Shown one piece after another: positions 55,248-63,808 of a DNA stretch of 64,000 nt. A program made the position numbers and the translations under genes. The stretch comes from Falsiroseomonas tokyonensis (lineage in GTDB: Bacteria; Pseudomonadota; Alphaproteobacteria; Acetobacterales; Acetobacteraceae), in contig NZ_JAFNJS010000009.1 in assembly GCF_019024325.1 (NCBI RefSeq), forward strand, positions 51,014 through 115,013. The letters are read 5' to 3'. A model generated the notes under the pieces. It saw nothing but the letters and a program-made list of their open reading frames with translations. It made no database searches and was not told the DNA's origin. Numbering within the stretch: the stretch's first letter is position 1; each line of letters starts with the position of its first letter.

Positions 55248-56618
55248 CTAGCGCATCCCCCACTCCACCCTGCGCGACACCGCCATCACCAGGGACAGCG
55301 CGGCGAACAGCGCCAGCGCGCCGGCCAGCAGGGCGAAGGCTTCCAGGCTGAGCACGACATAGAGGAAGCCGAAGAGCGCGGCGCAGACGGCGGCCAGGAT
55401 GCCGCCCAGCCTCGCGCTGGCGGTGGTGGCCGCGGTGAAAAGCGAGGCCTGCCCCGCCACCAGCGCCGCGGCGATGCCATAGGCGGGCGCGAAGCCCAGC
55501 GGCTCCCCCAGCGCCAGCAGCAGCAGCGGAAACAGCACGACCGAGGCGCCGAGCAGCCCGTATTGCAGCGGATGGATCCGCACCCGTGCCACCACCTCGA
55601 AGATCCCATAGGTGATGAAGGCGAGCGCCAGGAAGAAGACGATGTATTTCGAGGCGCGGTTGACCATGCGGTAGGTCGGCACCGCCTCCAGCAGCTCCAC
55701 CCCGATCCCCTCCCCCGCCGCGCCGGCGCAGAGGCTGCCGCGGGACAGCGGCTGGCGGGTGGTGGTGGTCCAGCCTGCCGCGAAACCTTCCGCCGTCACC
55801 TGGCTGCTGGCGGGCAGTTCGCGGCCGGTGAAGCTCGACGTGGCCCAGTTGCCGCTGATGCCGAGCCGCAGGCGCCGCGCCAGGGGCAGCATGTGGAAGC
55901 TGCCTGTGCCGCGCAGCTCCAGCCGCAGCGCGAAGGGCGAGGCCCCCTCCGGCGCCGCCTGCAGGCCGGGGGACCAGCGCAGCGTCTCGGCGGCGATGCA
56001 GGGTTCGCGATCCTGCGTCGGGTCGATCCCGCCCTCCGCCAGCGGCAGCGTCCGGTCCCCCCAGCGCAGCGGCGTCTCCGCCGCGGCCAGGCGGAGGTCA
56101 TTGCTGCCGAGCACCAGCTGCGCCTCGGGCCAGAGGAATTCCGCCGCGGGCAGCGGCACCGGGCCGGTGCCGGCCGCCGCCGGATCGCCGGTGCGGGGCG
56201 GGGTCAGCCCGGCCAGGTTGAAGCTGCCCGAAAGGTCGATGGCGGCGGTATAGACGGTGGCCTCGAACAGGCCGCGGCGGCGCGTTTCCGGGGCGAGCGC
56301 GACCTCCGCCCGCAGATCGGTCGGCGGCACCATCAGCGTGCCACGGCGCCAGACCGGCGGCTCGCCCGGCTTCTCCACCACCGCCACGCGATAGGGCAGG
56401 CGCAGTAGCGGCCCGGCCAGCACCTGGCCGCGGCCCCAGCTCTGCGCGATCTCCTGCACCACGCCGTCGCGGCGCTGCTCGCGCTCCTCGATCAGCCCGG
56501 CGATCATCCAGTGCGGCACCAGCAGCAGCAGCAGCATGGCGCCGACGGCGATCAGCTTGACGGCATTGGGTCCGATGCGGGGCGGCTTCGGGGGCGGGAC
56601 GGGCGCTGTGTCGGACAT
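55248..56618 (-). CDS. creD: CreD-like inner membrane protein
   Basis: The protein has 456 residues, near the family length of 450. A first helix (KLIAVGAMLLLLLVPHWMIAG) is followed by a large periplasmic domain (YRVAVVEKPGEPP, SGNWATSSFTGRELPASSQV) and several C-terminal helices (KYIVFFLALAFITYGIFEVV, RIHPLQYGLLGASVVLFPLL). CreD belongs to the CreBC regulon and affects envelope integrity. It is divergent from creB-creC, an arrangement different from the creABCD operon of E. coli. Confidence 0.92.
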   Translation of the reverse strand: MSDTAPVPPPKPPRIGPNAVKLIAVGAMLLLLLVPHWMIAGLIEEREQRRDGVVQEIAQSWGRGQVLAGPLLRLPYRVAVVEKPGEPPVWRRGTLMVPPTDLRAEVALAPETRRRGLFEATVYTAAIDLSGSFNLAGLTPPRTGDPAAAGTGPVPLPAAEFLWPEAQLVLGSNDLRLAAAETPLRWGDRTLPLAEGGIDPTQDREPCIAAETLRWSPGLQAAPEGASPFALRLELRGTGSFHMLPLARRLRLGISGNWATSSFTGRELPASSQVTAEGFAAGWTTTTRQPLSRGSLCAGAAGEGIGVELLEAVPTYRMVNRASKYIVFFLALAFITYGIFEVVARVRIHPLQYGLLGASVVLFPLLLLALGEPLGFAPAYGIAAALVAGQASLFTAATTASARLGGILAAVCAALFGFLYVVLSLEAFALLAGALALFAALSLVMAVSRRVEWGMR

Positions 56619-56752
56619 GTCGGAACCTCCGTGAATGGAGGCGCCAGCCTGGGCGGGCCGCGTGCAGCGGCTGCGGAGGCGGCTTGCAGGCGGCGTCGAT
56701 TTTTCGTGCAGAGCCTGTGCAGCGGCCGCGCGGCGGCCGAAACTGCCCTGGC

Positions 56753-57436
56753 ATGGCCAAGATCCTCGTCGTCGACGACGACCCCCATATCCGCAGCGTG
56801 CTCTGCTTCGCCCTGGCGCGGGACGGCTTTGTCACCGCCGAGGCCGCGGATGGCGCCGCAGCACTCGCTGCCGTGGCGCGGGAGGCGCCGGACCTGATCC
56901 TGCTGGACGTGCTGATGCCGGAACTGGACGGAACCGAGGTGTGCCGCCGCCTGCGCCGCAGCTCCGACGTCCCGGTGATTTTCCTGTCGTCCCGCGACGA
57001 GGAGGTGGACCGCATCCTGGGCCTGGAACTCGGCGGCGACGACTATGTCACCAAGCCCTTTTCCCCGCGCGAGGTGGTGGCGCGCGTCCGCGCCGTGCTG
57101 CGCCGCCGCCAGGCGCAGCCCGAGACCCCCGCCACCGCCCCCCTGCGGCAGGGCGCGCTGGAACTGCACCCGGACCGGCTGGAGGCGCTGTGGCAGGGCA
57201 GGCCCGTGGTGCTGACCGTCACCGAATTCGCCCTGCTGCATGCCATGGCCGCCGCGCCCGGTCGCGTCTTCACCCGCGACCGGCTGATGGACCTCGCCTA
57301 TCCCGATCGCCGCGTGGTCAGCGACCGCACGCTGGACAGCCATATCCGCCATATCCGCGCAAAATTCGCCGCCCTCGGGGCGGAGCCGATCGGCACCGTG
57401 CATGGCATGGGCTACCGCTTCCTGGCCGGCGGCTGA
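56753..57436 (+). CDS. creB: OmpR-family response regulator (CreB-like)
   Basis: The protein has 227 residues. The receiver has DDD at 8-10, phospho-acceptor Asp in LILLDVLMPELDG (about 53) and Lys in YVTKPFSPREV (about 102); the winged helix ends in VHGMGYRFLAGG. With the kinase next door and creD opposite, the CreB role is likely: binding direct repeats to activate creD. The ATG at 56753 is used. The divergent gap to creD is 134 bp. Confidence 0.9.
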   Translation: MAKILVVDDDPHIRSVLCFALARDGFVTAEAADGAAALAAVAREAPDLILLDVLMPELDGTEVCRRLRRSSDVPVIFLSSRDEEVDRILGLELGGDDYVTKPFSPREVVARVRAVLRRRQAQPETPATAPLRQGALELHPDRLEALWQGRPVVLTVTEFALLHAMAAAPGRVFTRDRLMDLAYPDRRVVSDRTLDSHIRHIRAKFAALGAEPIGTVHGMGYRFLAGG

Positions 57437-57438
57437 GG

Positions 57439-58977
57439 ATGCGCCGCAAGCCGCGCATCCTGACGGTGCTGCTGCTGTCCAACCTGGTGCTGCTGGGGCT
57501 GCCGCTCGGCGGGCTGTGGCTGCTGCGGCTGTATGAGAGCGCGCTGGTGCGGCAGACGGAGACGGAGCTGGTGGCCCAGGCCGCGGTCCTGGCCGCCGCC
57601 TTCCGCCTGGAATGGCGCGGGCCGGAGGCCGCCCCCACCCCGCGCGCTCCCTTGGCGCCCCGCCCCGCGGGCCTCGACCTGGCACGCGACCCGGTGCGGC
57701 CCCTCGCCCCCGCCGCCCAGCCCGGACCGCCGCCCGAACCGCGCGCCGCCGCCGCCGGCGCCCGGCTCGGCCCGGTGCTGGTGGAGACGCAGCGCATCAC
57801 TTTGGCCGGGATCCGGCTGCTGGACCGCCAGGGCGTGGTGGTGGCGACGAGCCGGGAGGAGCTGGGCCTCAGCCTAGCGGCGATGGAGGAGGTGCAGGCG
57901 GCGCTGGCCGGCCGGGCCACCTCCAGCCTGCGGGCGCGGCGGGTGGATGCCGACCAGCCGCGCGGCGCCGCCAGCCTCAGCCGCGGCGCGGCGCTGCGGG
58001 TGGTGGTGACCCAGCCGGTGGAGGAGGCCGGCCAGGTGATCGGCGCCGTCCTGCTGTCCCGCACCCCGCCGGGCATCGACCAGACGATCTACAACAACCG
58101 CCACGCCTTTGGCGGCCTGGCGCTGGCGCTGCTGCTGGCCGCCGGGCTGCTGGCGGCCTTCACCGCCTATGCGGTCAGCCGCCCGATCCAGGCGGTGACC
58201 GCCCGCGCCCGCGCGGTGGCCGCCGGCCAGCGCCAGCCGCCTGGCCGGGTGCGCCGCTCCGCGGTGCGGGAGGCGGATGAGCTGTCCGCCGCCATCCAGG
58301 CCATGGCCGCCACGCTGGAGCAGCGCGCCGACTATATCCGCGGCTTCGCCACCGAGGTCAGCCACGAATTCAAGACGCCGCTGGCCGGGCTGCGCGGCGC
58401 GCTGGAACTGCTGCAGGACCACGCCGCCAGCATGGCGCCCGCCGAGCGCGACCGCTTCCTGGCCCAGGCCGCCGGCGATGTGGACCGGCTGGACCGGCTG
58501 GTGCGGCGCCTGCTGGAACTCGCCCGCGCCGAGGCGCCCCTGCCCCAATCCCCCGCCCGCTGCACGCTGGAGCCGGTGGTGGAGGCCGCCGCCGCCCCCT
58601 TCCCCAGCCTGCGCTGGCATCTGCAAAATGCCGAGCCGGCCCCGCCCCTCGCCATGCCGGCGGAGGCGCTGCGCGCCGCGCTCGCCTGCCTGTTCGAGAA
58701 TACGCTGCAGCATGCCGGCCCTGGCGCGACCTGCCGCCTGTCCTGGCAGGCGGAGGAGGGCTGGCTGGCGCTGACGGTGGCCGATGACGGGCGCGGCATC
58801 TCGCCCGGCAATGCGCCGCGCATCTTCGACCGCTTCTTCACCACGGCGCGGGAGACGGGCGGCACCGGCCTCGGCCTGACCATTGCGCGCAGCCGGCTGG
58901 AGGCGACGGGCGGGTCGCTGACCCTGCTGCCGGACCGCCCCGGCGCCGCCTTCCTGCTGCGGCTGCCGCGCGCCTGA
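57439..58977 (+). CDS. creC: Sensor histidine kinase (CreC-like)
   Basis: The protein has 512 residues. Two transmembrane helices (about 10-30 and 215-240) flank a periplasmic sensor with a Pro/Ala-rich insert (about 65-110). HAMP, HisKA with His in EVSHEFKTPLAG (about 313) and HATPase_c with LFENTLQHAG, DDGRGISPG and GTGLGLTIA follow. It starts 2 bp after the regulator stop, so translation is coupled. CreC senses metabolic or envelope state in enterics; the signal here is unknown. Confidence 0.92.
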   Translation: MRRKPRILTVLLLSNLVLLGLPLGGLWLLRLYESALVRQTETELVAQAAVLAAAFRLEWRGPEAAPTPRAPLAPRPAGLDLARDPVRPLAPAAQPGPPPEPRAAAAGARLGPVLVETQRITLAGIRLLDRQGVVVATSREELGLSLAAMEEVQAALAGRATSSLRARRVDADQPRGAASLSRGAALRVVVTQPVEEAGQVIGAVLLSRTPPGIDQTIYNNRHAFGGLALALLLAAGLLAAFTAYAVSRPIQAVTARARAVAAGQRQPPGRVRRSAVREADELSAAIQAMAATLEQRADYIRGFATEVSHEFKTPLAGLRGALELLQDHAASMAPAERDRFLAQAAGDVDRLDRLVRRLLELARAEAPLPQSPARCTLEPVVEAAAAPFPSLRWHLQNAEPAPPLAMPAEALRAALACLFENTLQHAGPGATCRLSWQAEEGWLALTVADDGRGISPGNAPRIFDRFFTTARETGGTGLGLTIARSRLEATGGSLTLLPDRPGAAFLLRLPRA

Positions 58978-59041
58978 GCAGGGGAGCCCTGCGCCGGAGA
59001 GGTGTGGGCGGGGCGGCGCGCGGCGCGTAGACTCCCAAACT

Positions 59042-60238
59042 GTGAGACCTTCCCCGACTGCCCTCTCCGCCCGCCCGCCGATCTGGCTGCTGGTCGCCAT
59101 CATCGGCATCGGGCCCTTCACCATGCAGGTGCTGGTGCCCTCGCTTCCCGCCATGGGCCGCGACCTGGGCGCCAGCACCTCCACCGTGCAGCTGACGGTC
59201 ACGCTCTACCTGCTGGGGGTGGGCGCGGGACAGCTGATCTATGGGCCGCTGTCGGACCGGTTCGGGCGGCGGCCGCTGCTGATGGGGGGCCTCGCGCTCT
59301 ATGCGGTGGCGAGCCTGGCGGCGGCGCTGGCGCCGGGCATTGGCGCGCTGGTGGTGGCGCGCGTGGCCCAGGCCGTGGGCGCCTGCGCCGGGGTGGTGCT
59401 GGTGCGGGCGGTGATCCGCGATGTCTGGTCCCGCGACGAGGCGGCGAGCGTGCTCGGCTACGTCACGATGGGCATGACCATCGCGCCGATGGTGGCGCCC
59501 ATCCTGGGCAGCCTGCTGGAGGCCAGCCTCGGCTGGCGGGCGAGCATGGTGGCCTGCCTCGGCTTCGGGCTGCCTTTGGCATTGGTCGCCTGGCTGCGCC
59601 TGCCCGAGACCCTGCCGGCGCCACAACCCCTGCCTGGCCTGCTGGCGATCCTGCGGGCCTATCGCAGCCTGTGGGCGATTCCGGCCTTTCGGGCCTATGC
59701 GGCGCTGACCGCCTGCGCCACCGGCATCTTCTTCGCCTTCCTGGGCGGCGCGCCCTATGTGGTGGTGCAGGGCATGGGCTATTCGCCGGTGCAATTCGCC
59801 ATCGCCTTCGCCGCCATCTCCATCTTCTTCGCCGCCGGCAACTGGCTGGCGGGGCGGCTTTCGAAGCGGATGGGCATTCTGCGCATGCTGGGCGTGGGGA
59901 CCGTGATCTCCACGCTGGGCGCGATCGGGGCGGCGATCGCCATGGTGGTGTTTCCGCCCCACATCCTGGTGTTCTTCGTGCCGATGGCGGCCGTCGCGGT
60001 GGGCAATGGGATGACGCAACCCAATGCCATCGCCGGGGCGCTGAGCGCCCGGCCGCAACTCGCCGGCACGGCGAGCGCCCTGGTCGGCGCGCTGCAGATG
60101 GGATTCGGCGCGCTGATGACCTTCGTCGTCGGCCTGGTGGAATTCGGCAGCGGCATCGGCACCTCGCTGACCATGGCGGCGACGGGGGTGGCCTGCCTGC
60201 TGGCGCTGCGCGGGGCAAGGCGGGCGAGCGGGGGGTGA
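59042..60238 (+). CDS. MFS exporter of the Bcr/CflA family, GTG start
   Basis: The protein has 398 residues and 12 predicted transmembrane helices. Motif A GPLSDRFGRRPLLMGG, the family-typical VQLTVTLYLLGVGAGQLIYG (N-terminal half) and helix 5 APMVAPILGSLL fit Bcr/CflA drug resistance transporters. Substrates may include bicyclomycin or other small molecules; specificity is unknown. The start is GTG 59042. It follows creC by about 64 bp and may belong to the Cre regulon. Confidence 0.9.
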   Translation: MRPSPTALSARPPIWLLVAIIGIGPFTMQVLVPSLPAMGRDLGASTSTVQLTVTLYLLGVGAGQLIYGPLSDRFGRRPLLMGGLALYAVASLAAALAPGIGALVVARVAQAVGACAGVVLVRAVIRDVWSRDEAASVLGYVTMGMTIAPMVAPILGSLLEASLGWRASMVACLGFGLPLALVAWLRLPETLPAPQPLPGLLAILRAYRSLWAIPAFRAYAALTACATGIFFAFLGGAPYVVVQGMGYSPVQFAIAFAAISIFFAAGNWLAGRLSKRMGILRMLGVGTVISTLGAIGAAIAMVVFPPHILVFFVPMAAVAVGNGMTQPNAIAGALSARPQLAGTASALVGALQMGFGALMTFVVGLVEFGSGIGTSLTMAATGVACLLALRGARRASGG

Positions 60239-60312
60239 GGCGCCCGGCTTTTGGGTGCATGTTGGAACGGCGCGCCCTTCGCGGGCGGCACAGCCTATGG
60301 GGAGAGCCGACG

Positions 60313-60522
60313 ATGGGCGACAGCTACATGCAGGACCAGGCCGAGGCGCTGGCGCAGCACCTGCGGCTGACGGACGGAAAATCCGGCTATGTGGAGGCGA
60401 CGGCGGAGGGGTTTCGGGTGTTCGTGCGGAAGAAGTGGCCGGGGAAGCCGGTGCTGAGCTGGGATGGGCTGCCGGTGGAGTGGAATGAGAATGTGGGAAC
60501 GCATAAGGCGAGTGGGAGGTAA
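60313..60522 (+). CDS. Small protein of unknown function
   Basis: The frame encodes 69 residues. GGGGAGAG lies ahead of ATG 60313. Sequence MQDQAEALAQHLRLTDGKSG then GFRVFVRKKWPGKPVLSWDG suggests one helix followed by a beta-hairpin with basic residues. Codon use fits the genome. No family is recognised. Confidence 0.6.
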   Translation: MGDSYMQDQAEALAQHLRLTDGKSGYVEATAEGFRVFVRKKWPGKPVLSWDGLPVEWNENVGTHKASGR

Positions 60523-60622
60523 GGCCCTTTGCGATGACGCGCCTGTTGCGCTCTAAGGACGCGATCTGCAACGATTAAGCTCTCAGCGGCTTAATCCTGG
60601 CCCGATCGGCGTCGCACATCAC

Positions 60623-61585
60623 CTAAACCTCAAACCGCGCCAACCTAACCGCCGTATGCCCCCGCATCACCCGCGGACTCGGCATCACCAGCAAACAGTC
60701 ATCATGCGGCGTCCGCACCTCAACCTCGCCGTCCAGCGCGATCAGCGTATTCCGCCGCTCAATCACCTCCCCACCGCGAAAATCCCGCAAGAACGCAAAA
60801 CCGGTCGTCGTCGCCGTCACCGTCCTCGTCACCCGCGCCAGCCGCCCCTCCGGCAGCGGCGCCTGAACCGGCAAGGCCACCCCCTCCTCCGCCATGCCCA
60901 GCGCCCGCAGCAGCCGCGCCGCCGCGTCTTCCATCAGCGCCAAGGTCTCCGGCTGCCAATGCGGCCCCGCTTCCAGCAGCAGGGCGCTGGCGCCGTCCTT
61001 GAAGCGGGGGTGGTCGATCAGCCGCATACCCGCCGCGTGCCCGTCATCCGCCACCACCAGCGGCGGCGTGCCGATCGCGCGGCCCAGCGTCCGCGCCGCG
61101 GCGCCGGGGCCGGAGAGGAACAGCGGGTCGCTGGGCCAGAGCATCGAATGCAGGTCCAGCAGCACATCCGCCCGGGTCATCACCGGCAGCAGCGTCCTGG
61201 CCCGGTCCAGCTCCACGGAGCGCCGCGCGCCGCCGAGCAGGGCCGGCGCCCAGAGGCGGTTCATGTCCTCCTCGACGAAGCGGCTCGCCGTGGGGTCGGC
61301 GGGGTCGAAGCGGTCGAGCGCCGGCAGGTTGGCGAAGACCAGGGTCAGCGTGCCGCGCCGCGGCCGCACCCCGTCCCGCAGCCAGCGTGTCAGCAGCAGC
61401 GCGCCGGCAATCTCATTGCCATGCACCACGGCGGAGACCACCAGATGCGGCCCGGCCTCCGCCGCCGCGAAGCGCCACACGCCGGGAATGCCGGCATTGC
61501 CCGCCCGCCAGGGGCCGAGCTCCGGCATCGGCAGGCGCACCTCCAGCGGCGGCAGGCCGAGATCGGACAGCGTATTCGGCTTCAC
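60623..61585 (-). CDS. Succinylglutamate desuccinylase/aspartoacylase-family hydrolase, GTG start
   Basis: The protein has 320 residues. Zinc-binding His and Glu in VVHGNEIAGALL and a second His in LLDLHSMLWPSD are typical of the AstE/AspA carboxypeptidase-like family, which removes an acyl group from an N-acyl amino acid. The start GTG 61585 overlaps the ArgE stop as GTGA, so both work together, probably on N-acylated amino acids. A C-terminal beta-rich domain (RVTRTVTATTTGFAFL) completes the fold. Confidence 0.88.
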   Translation of the reverse strand: MKPNTLSDLGLPPLEVRLPMPELGPWRAGNAGIPGVWRFAAAEAGPHLVVSAVVHGNEIAGALLLTRWLRDGVRPRRGTLTLVFANLPALDRFDPADPTASRFVEEDMNRLWAPALLGGARRSVELDRARTLLPVMTRADVLLDLHSMLWPSDPLFLSGPGAAARTLGRAIGTPPLVVADDGHAAGMRLIDHPRFKDGASALLLEAGPHWQPETLALMEDAAARLLRALGMAEEGVALPVQAPLPEGRLARVTRTVTATTTGFAFLRDFRGGEVIERRNTLIALDGEVEVRTPHDDCLLVMPSPRVMRGHTAVRLARFEV

Positions 61586-62742
61586 GCCGCCATCCTGTCG
61601 CCGAGCCGGTCGAGGAAGGCCAGGCAGGCGGCCATCTGGTCCTCCGCGATCCATTCCTCCGGCTGATGCGCCTGGGCCACGTCGCCGGGGCCGCAGACCA
61701 GGGTGGCGATGCCGGCGCGCTGGAACACGCCGCCCTCCGTCGCGAAGGGCACCTGGGCCGGTGCGCCCACCGCGCCGCAGCCCTGGGCCAGCGCCAGCAG
61801 CGGGTGCGTGGCGGGCAGGTCCAGCGGCGGAGCGTAGCAGCGCGGGGTGATTTGGAACTGCGCGTCCGGCGCGCGCGCGCGCAGATCCGGCAGCAGCACC
61901 GTCTCGGCAAAGTCCTGCAGCGAATCCCGCACCGCCTCCGCCGAATCCCCCGGCACCGACCGCACCTCGAAGACGAATTCGGCCAGGTCGGGGACGATGT
62001 TCAGGATGCTGCCGCTGCGGAAAGTGCCGGTATGCACCGTGGTCCAGGGCGGTTCGAAGCCCGCCGCGCGGCGCCCTTCGGCGGCGAAGCGACGGGCGGC
62101 CGACTTAAGAAGGACCACCGCCTCCGCCGCCGCCTCCAGCGCATTGGCGGTGCGGTGGGTCTGCGAGGAATGGCCGGTCCGCCCCGTCACCGCCACCTCC
62201 CAGGAGGCATAGCCCTTATGGGCGATCACCGGCGCCATCCGGCTCGGTTCGCCGACGATGCACAGCGCCGGCGGCGGGCCGTGCCGGGGCAGGCTGTCCA
62301 CCAGCAGGGGGGCGCCGGCAAAGGTGGTTTCCTCGTCGAAGGACAGGCAGAGGTGGATCGGCCGCGCCAGCTTCTTCGCCAGAAGTCCCGGCACGGCCGC
62401 CATGACGCAGCCCCAGAACCCCTTCATGTCCACGGTGCCGCGCCCGATCAGTCGGCCGTGTTCGCGGCGCAGCCCAAAGGGGTCGGCGGCCCAGGCCTGG
62501 CCTTCCACTGGCACGCAGTCGCTATGCGCGGACAGCGCCACCCCGCCGGGCACCGCCGGGCCGAGCACCGCATGAAGCGCCGCCTTGCCGCCATCGGCAT
62601 TCGGCACGCGCCGGCTTTCCACGCCGTGCCGGGCGAGTTCTTCCTGCACGAACTGCACCAGGTCCAGGTTGCTGCGCGCGCTGGTGGTGTCGAACCCCAC
62701 CAGCCGCGCCAGCAACGCGACCGCGTCGTTTTCCGCCGCCAT
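61582..62742 (-). CDS. argE: Acetylornithine deacetylase (ArgE)-like M20 peptidase
   Basis: The protein has 386 residues. Zinc motifs: LSAHSDCVPVEGQ (His and Asp), GRGTVDMKGF (bridging Asp), FDEETTFAGAP (Glu pair), IVGEPSRM and a C-terminal GPGDVAQAHQPEEW. It would hydrolyse N-acetylornithine or another N-acyl amino acid. GGGGAGA precedes ATG 62742. Its context, with an AstE-like hydrolase and a Bug protein, suggests use of imported N-acyl amino acids rather than arginine synthesis. Confidence 0.9.
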   Translation of the reverse strand: MAAENDAVALLARLVGFDTTSARSNLDLVQFVQEELARHGVESRRVPNADGGKAALHAVLGPAVPGGVALSAHSDCVPVEGQAWAADPFGLRREHGRLIGRGTVDMKGFWGCVMAAVPGLLAKKLARPIHLCLSFDEETTFAGAPLLVDSLPRHGPPPALCIVGEPSRMAPVIAHKGYASWEVAVTGRTGHSSQTHRTANALEAAAEAVVLLKSAARRFAAEGRRAAGFEPPWTTVHTGTFRSGSILNIVPDLAEFVFEVRSVPGDSAEAVRDSLQDFAETVLLPDLRARAPDAQFQITPRCYAPPLDLPATHPLLALAQGCGAVGAPAQVPFATEGGVFQRAGIATLVCGPGDVAQAHQPEEWIAEDQMAACLAFLDRLGDRMAA

Positions 62743-62810
62743 TCGCAAGTCTCCCCGAGCCGCAGTCTATACGGCGGCCGAACGGCGGCAACTCGCGGTG
62801 GCGAAGCCCC

Positions 62811-63743
62811 CTATTGTGCCAGGCCGAGCTCCTTCAACACGGTGCGGTTCATCTCGCTTTCGGCCGCGAAACGGTCGCGGAAGGCCGTGCCGGGCAGGTA
62901 GCGCGGCACGGCGTTCAGCCGCTCCGCCGCCTGGCGGAAGCCGGGGCTGGCGACCGCGGTGGCGCAGGCGCGCTCGATGGCGGCCGCCGCGGCCTCCGGC
63001 ATCCCGGCCGGGCCCACCAGCCCGCCGGCGGAGCTGCCCTCGATCGGGTGGCCGAGTTCGGCGACGGTCGGCACCTGGGGCAGCGCCTCCATCCGTTCCC
63101 GCCCGAAGACGGCCAGCATGGGCAGGCCGGTATTGGTGGGGATGGAGGGGCTTTCGACGAAGACCTGGATCTGGCCGCCGAGCGCGGCCGTGGCCATGGG
63201 TCCGGCGCCGGTGAAGGGCACATGCAGGCCATCCACCCCCGCCGCCTTCAGCAGCGCCGCCATCAGGATATGCTGCGTGCTGCCCTGGCCGGGGGAGCCA
63301 TAGACCAGCGCCTCCTTCCCCGATCGGGCATGGGCGATCATGCCGGCGAAATCCCGGAAGGGCGCGCCGCGGCCGGCCACCAGCACCTGCGGGTTGTCAT
63401 AGACCAGGCAGAGGAAGCGGAAGCTGTCCAGGGAATAGGACAGGCTTTGCAGATGCGGCTGGGCGGTCAGCGGGTTGTTCGGGGACATGCCGATGGTGCT
63501 GCCATCCGGCGTGGCACGGGCGATGGCGGCATCGCCGATGGTCCCCGCCGCGCCGCCGCGATTCACCACCACCACGGTCTGGCCCAGCGCCTGGGTCAGC
63601 TCCGCCTGCAGCGCGCGGGCCATCAGGTCGGTGTTTCCGCCAGGGGGATAGGGCACGATCATCTGGATCGGGCGGGTATCCTGCGCCCAGGCTCCGGTGG
63701 CGGCCAGCAGCAGGCCGAAGGCCAGGGCAATCCGCGTCTTCAT
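62811..63743 (-). CDS. Bug/TctC-type tripartite tricarboxylate transporter binding protein
   Basis: The protein has 310 residues. The signal peptide (KTRIALAFGLLLAATGAWA, cleavage before QDT) precedes MIVPYPPGGNTDLMARALQA, VNRGGAAGTIGDAAIA and DGSTIGMSPNNPL. ATG 63743 has GGGGGAGA upstream; the frame stays open further upstream only through the repeat array and is not coding there. Located 68 bp in front of argE, it may bring in the substrate for the two deacylases. Confidence 0.92.
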   Translation of the reverse strand: MKTRIALAFGLLLAATGAWAQDTRPIQMIVPYPPGGNTDLMARALQAELTQALGQTVVVVNRGGAAGTIGDAAIARATPDGSTIGMSPNNPLTAQPHLQSLSYSLDSFRFLCLVYDNPQVLVAGRGAPFRDFAGMIAHARSGKEALVYGSPGQGSTQHILMAALLKAAGVDGLHVPFTGAGPMATAALGGQIQVFVESPSIPTNTGLPMLAVFGRERMEALPQVPTVAELGHPIEGSSAGGLVGPAGMPEAAAAAIERACATAVASPGFRQAAERLNAVPRYLPGTAFRDRFAAESEMNRTVLKELGLAQ

Positions 63744-63808
63744 GGTGTCTCCCCCGTATTCTTGCGGGGGAACGCTTGCCCGGGGTGCCGGGTGGGTCAA
63801 GGCCGGCG

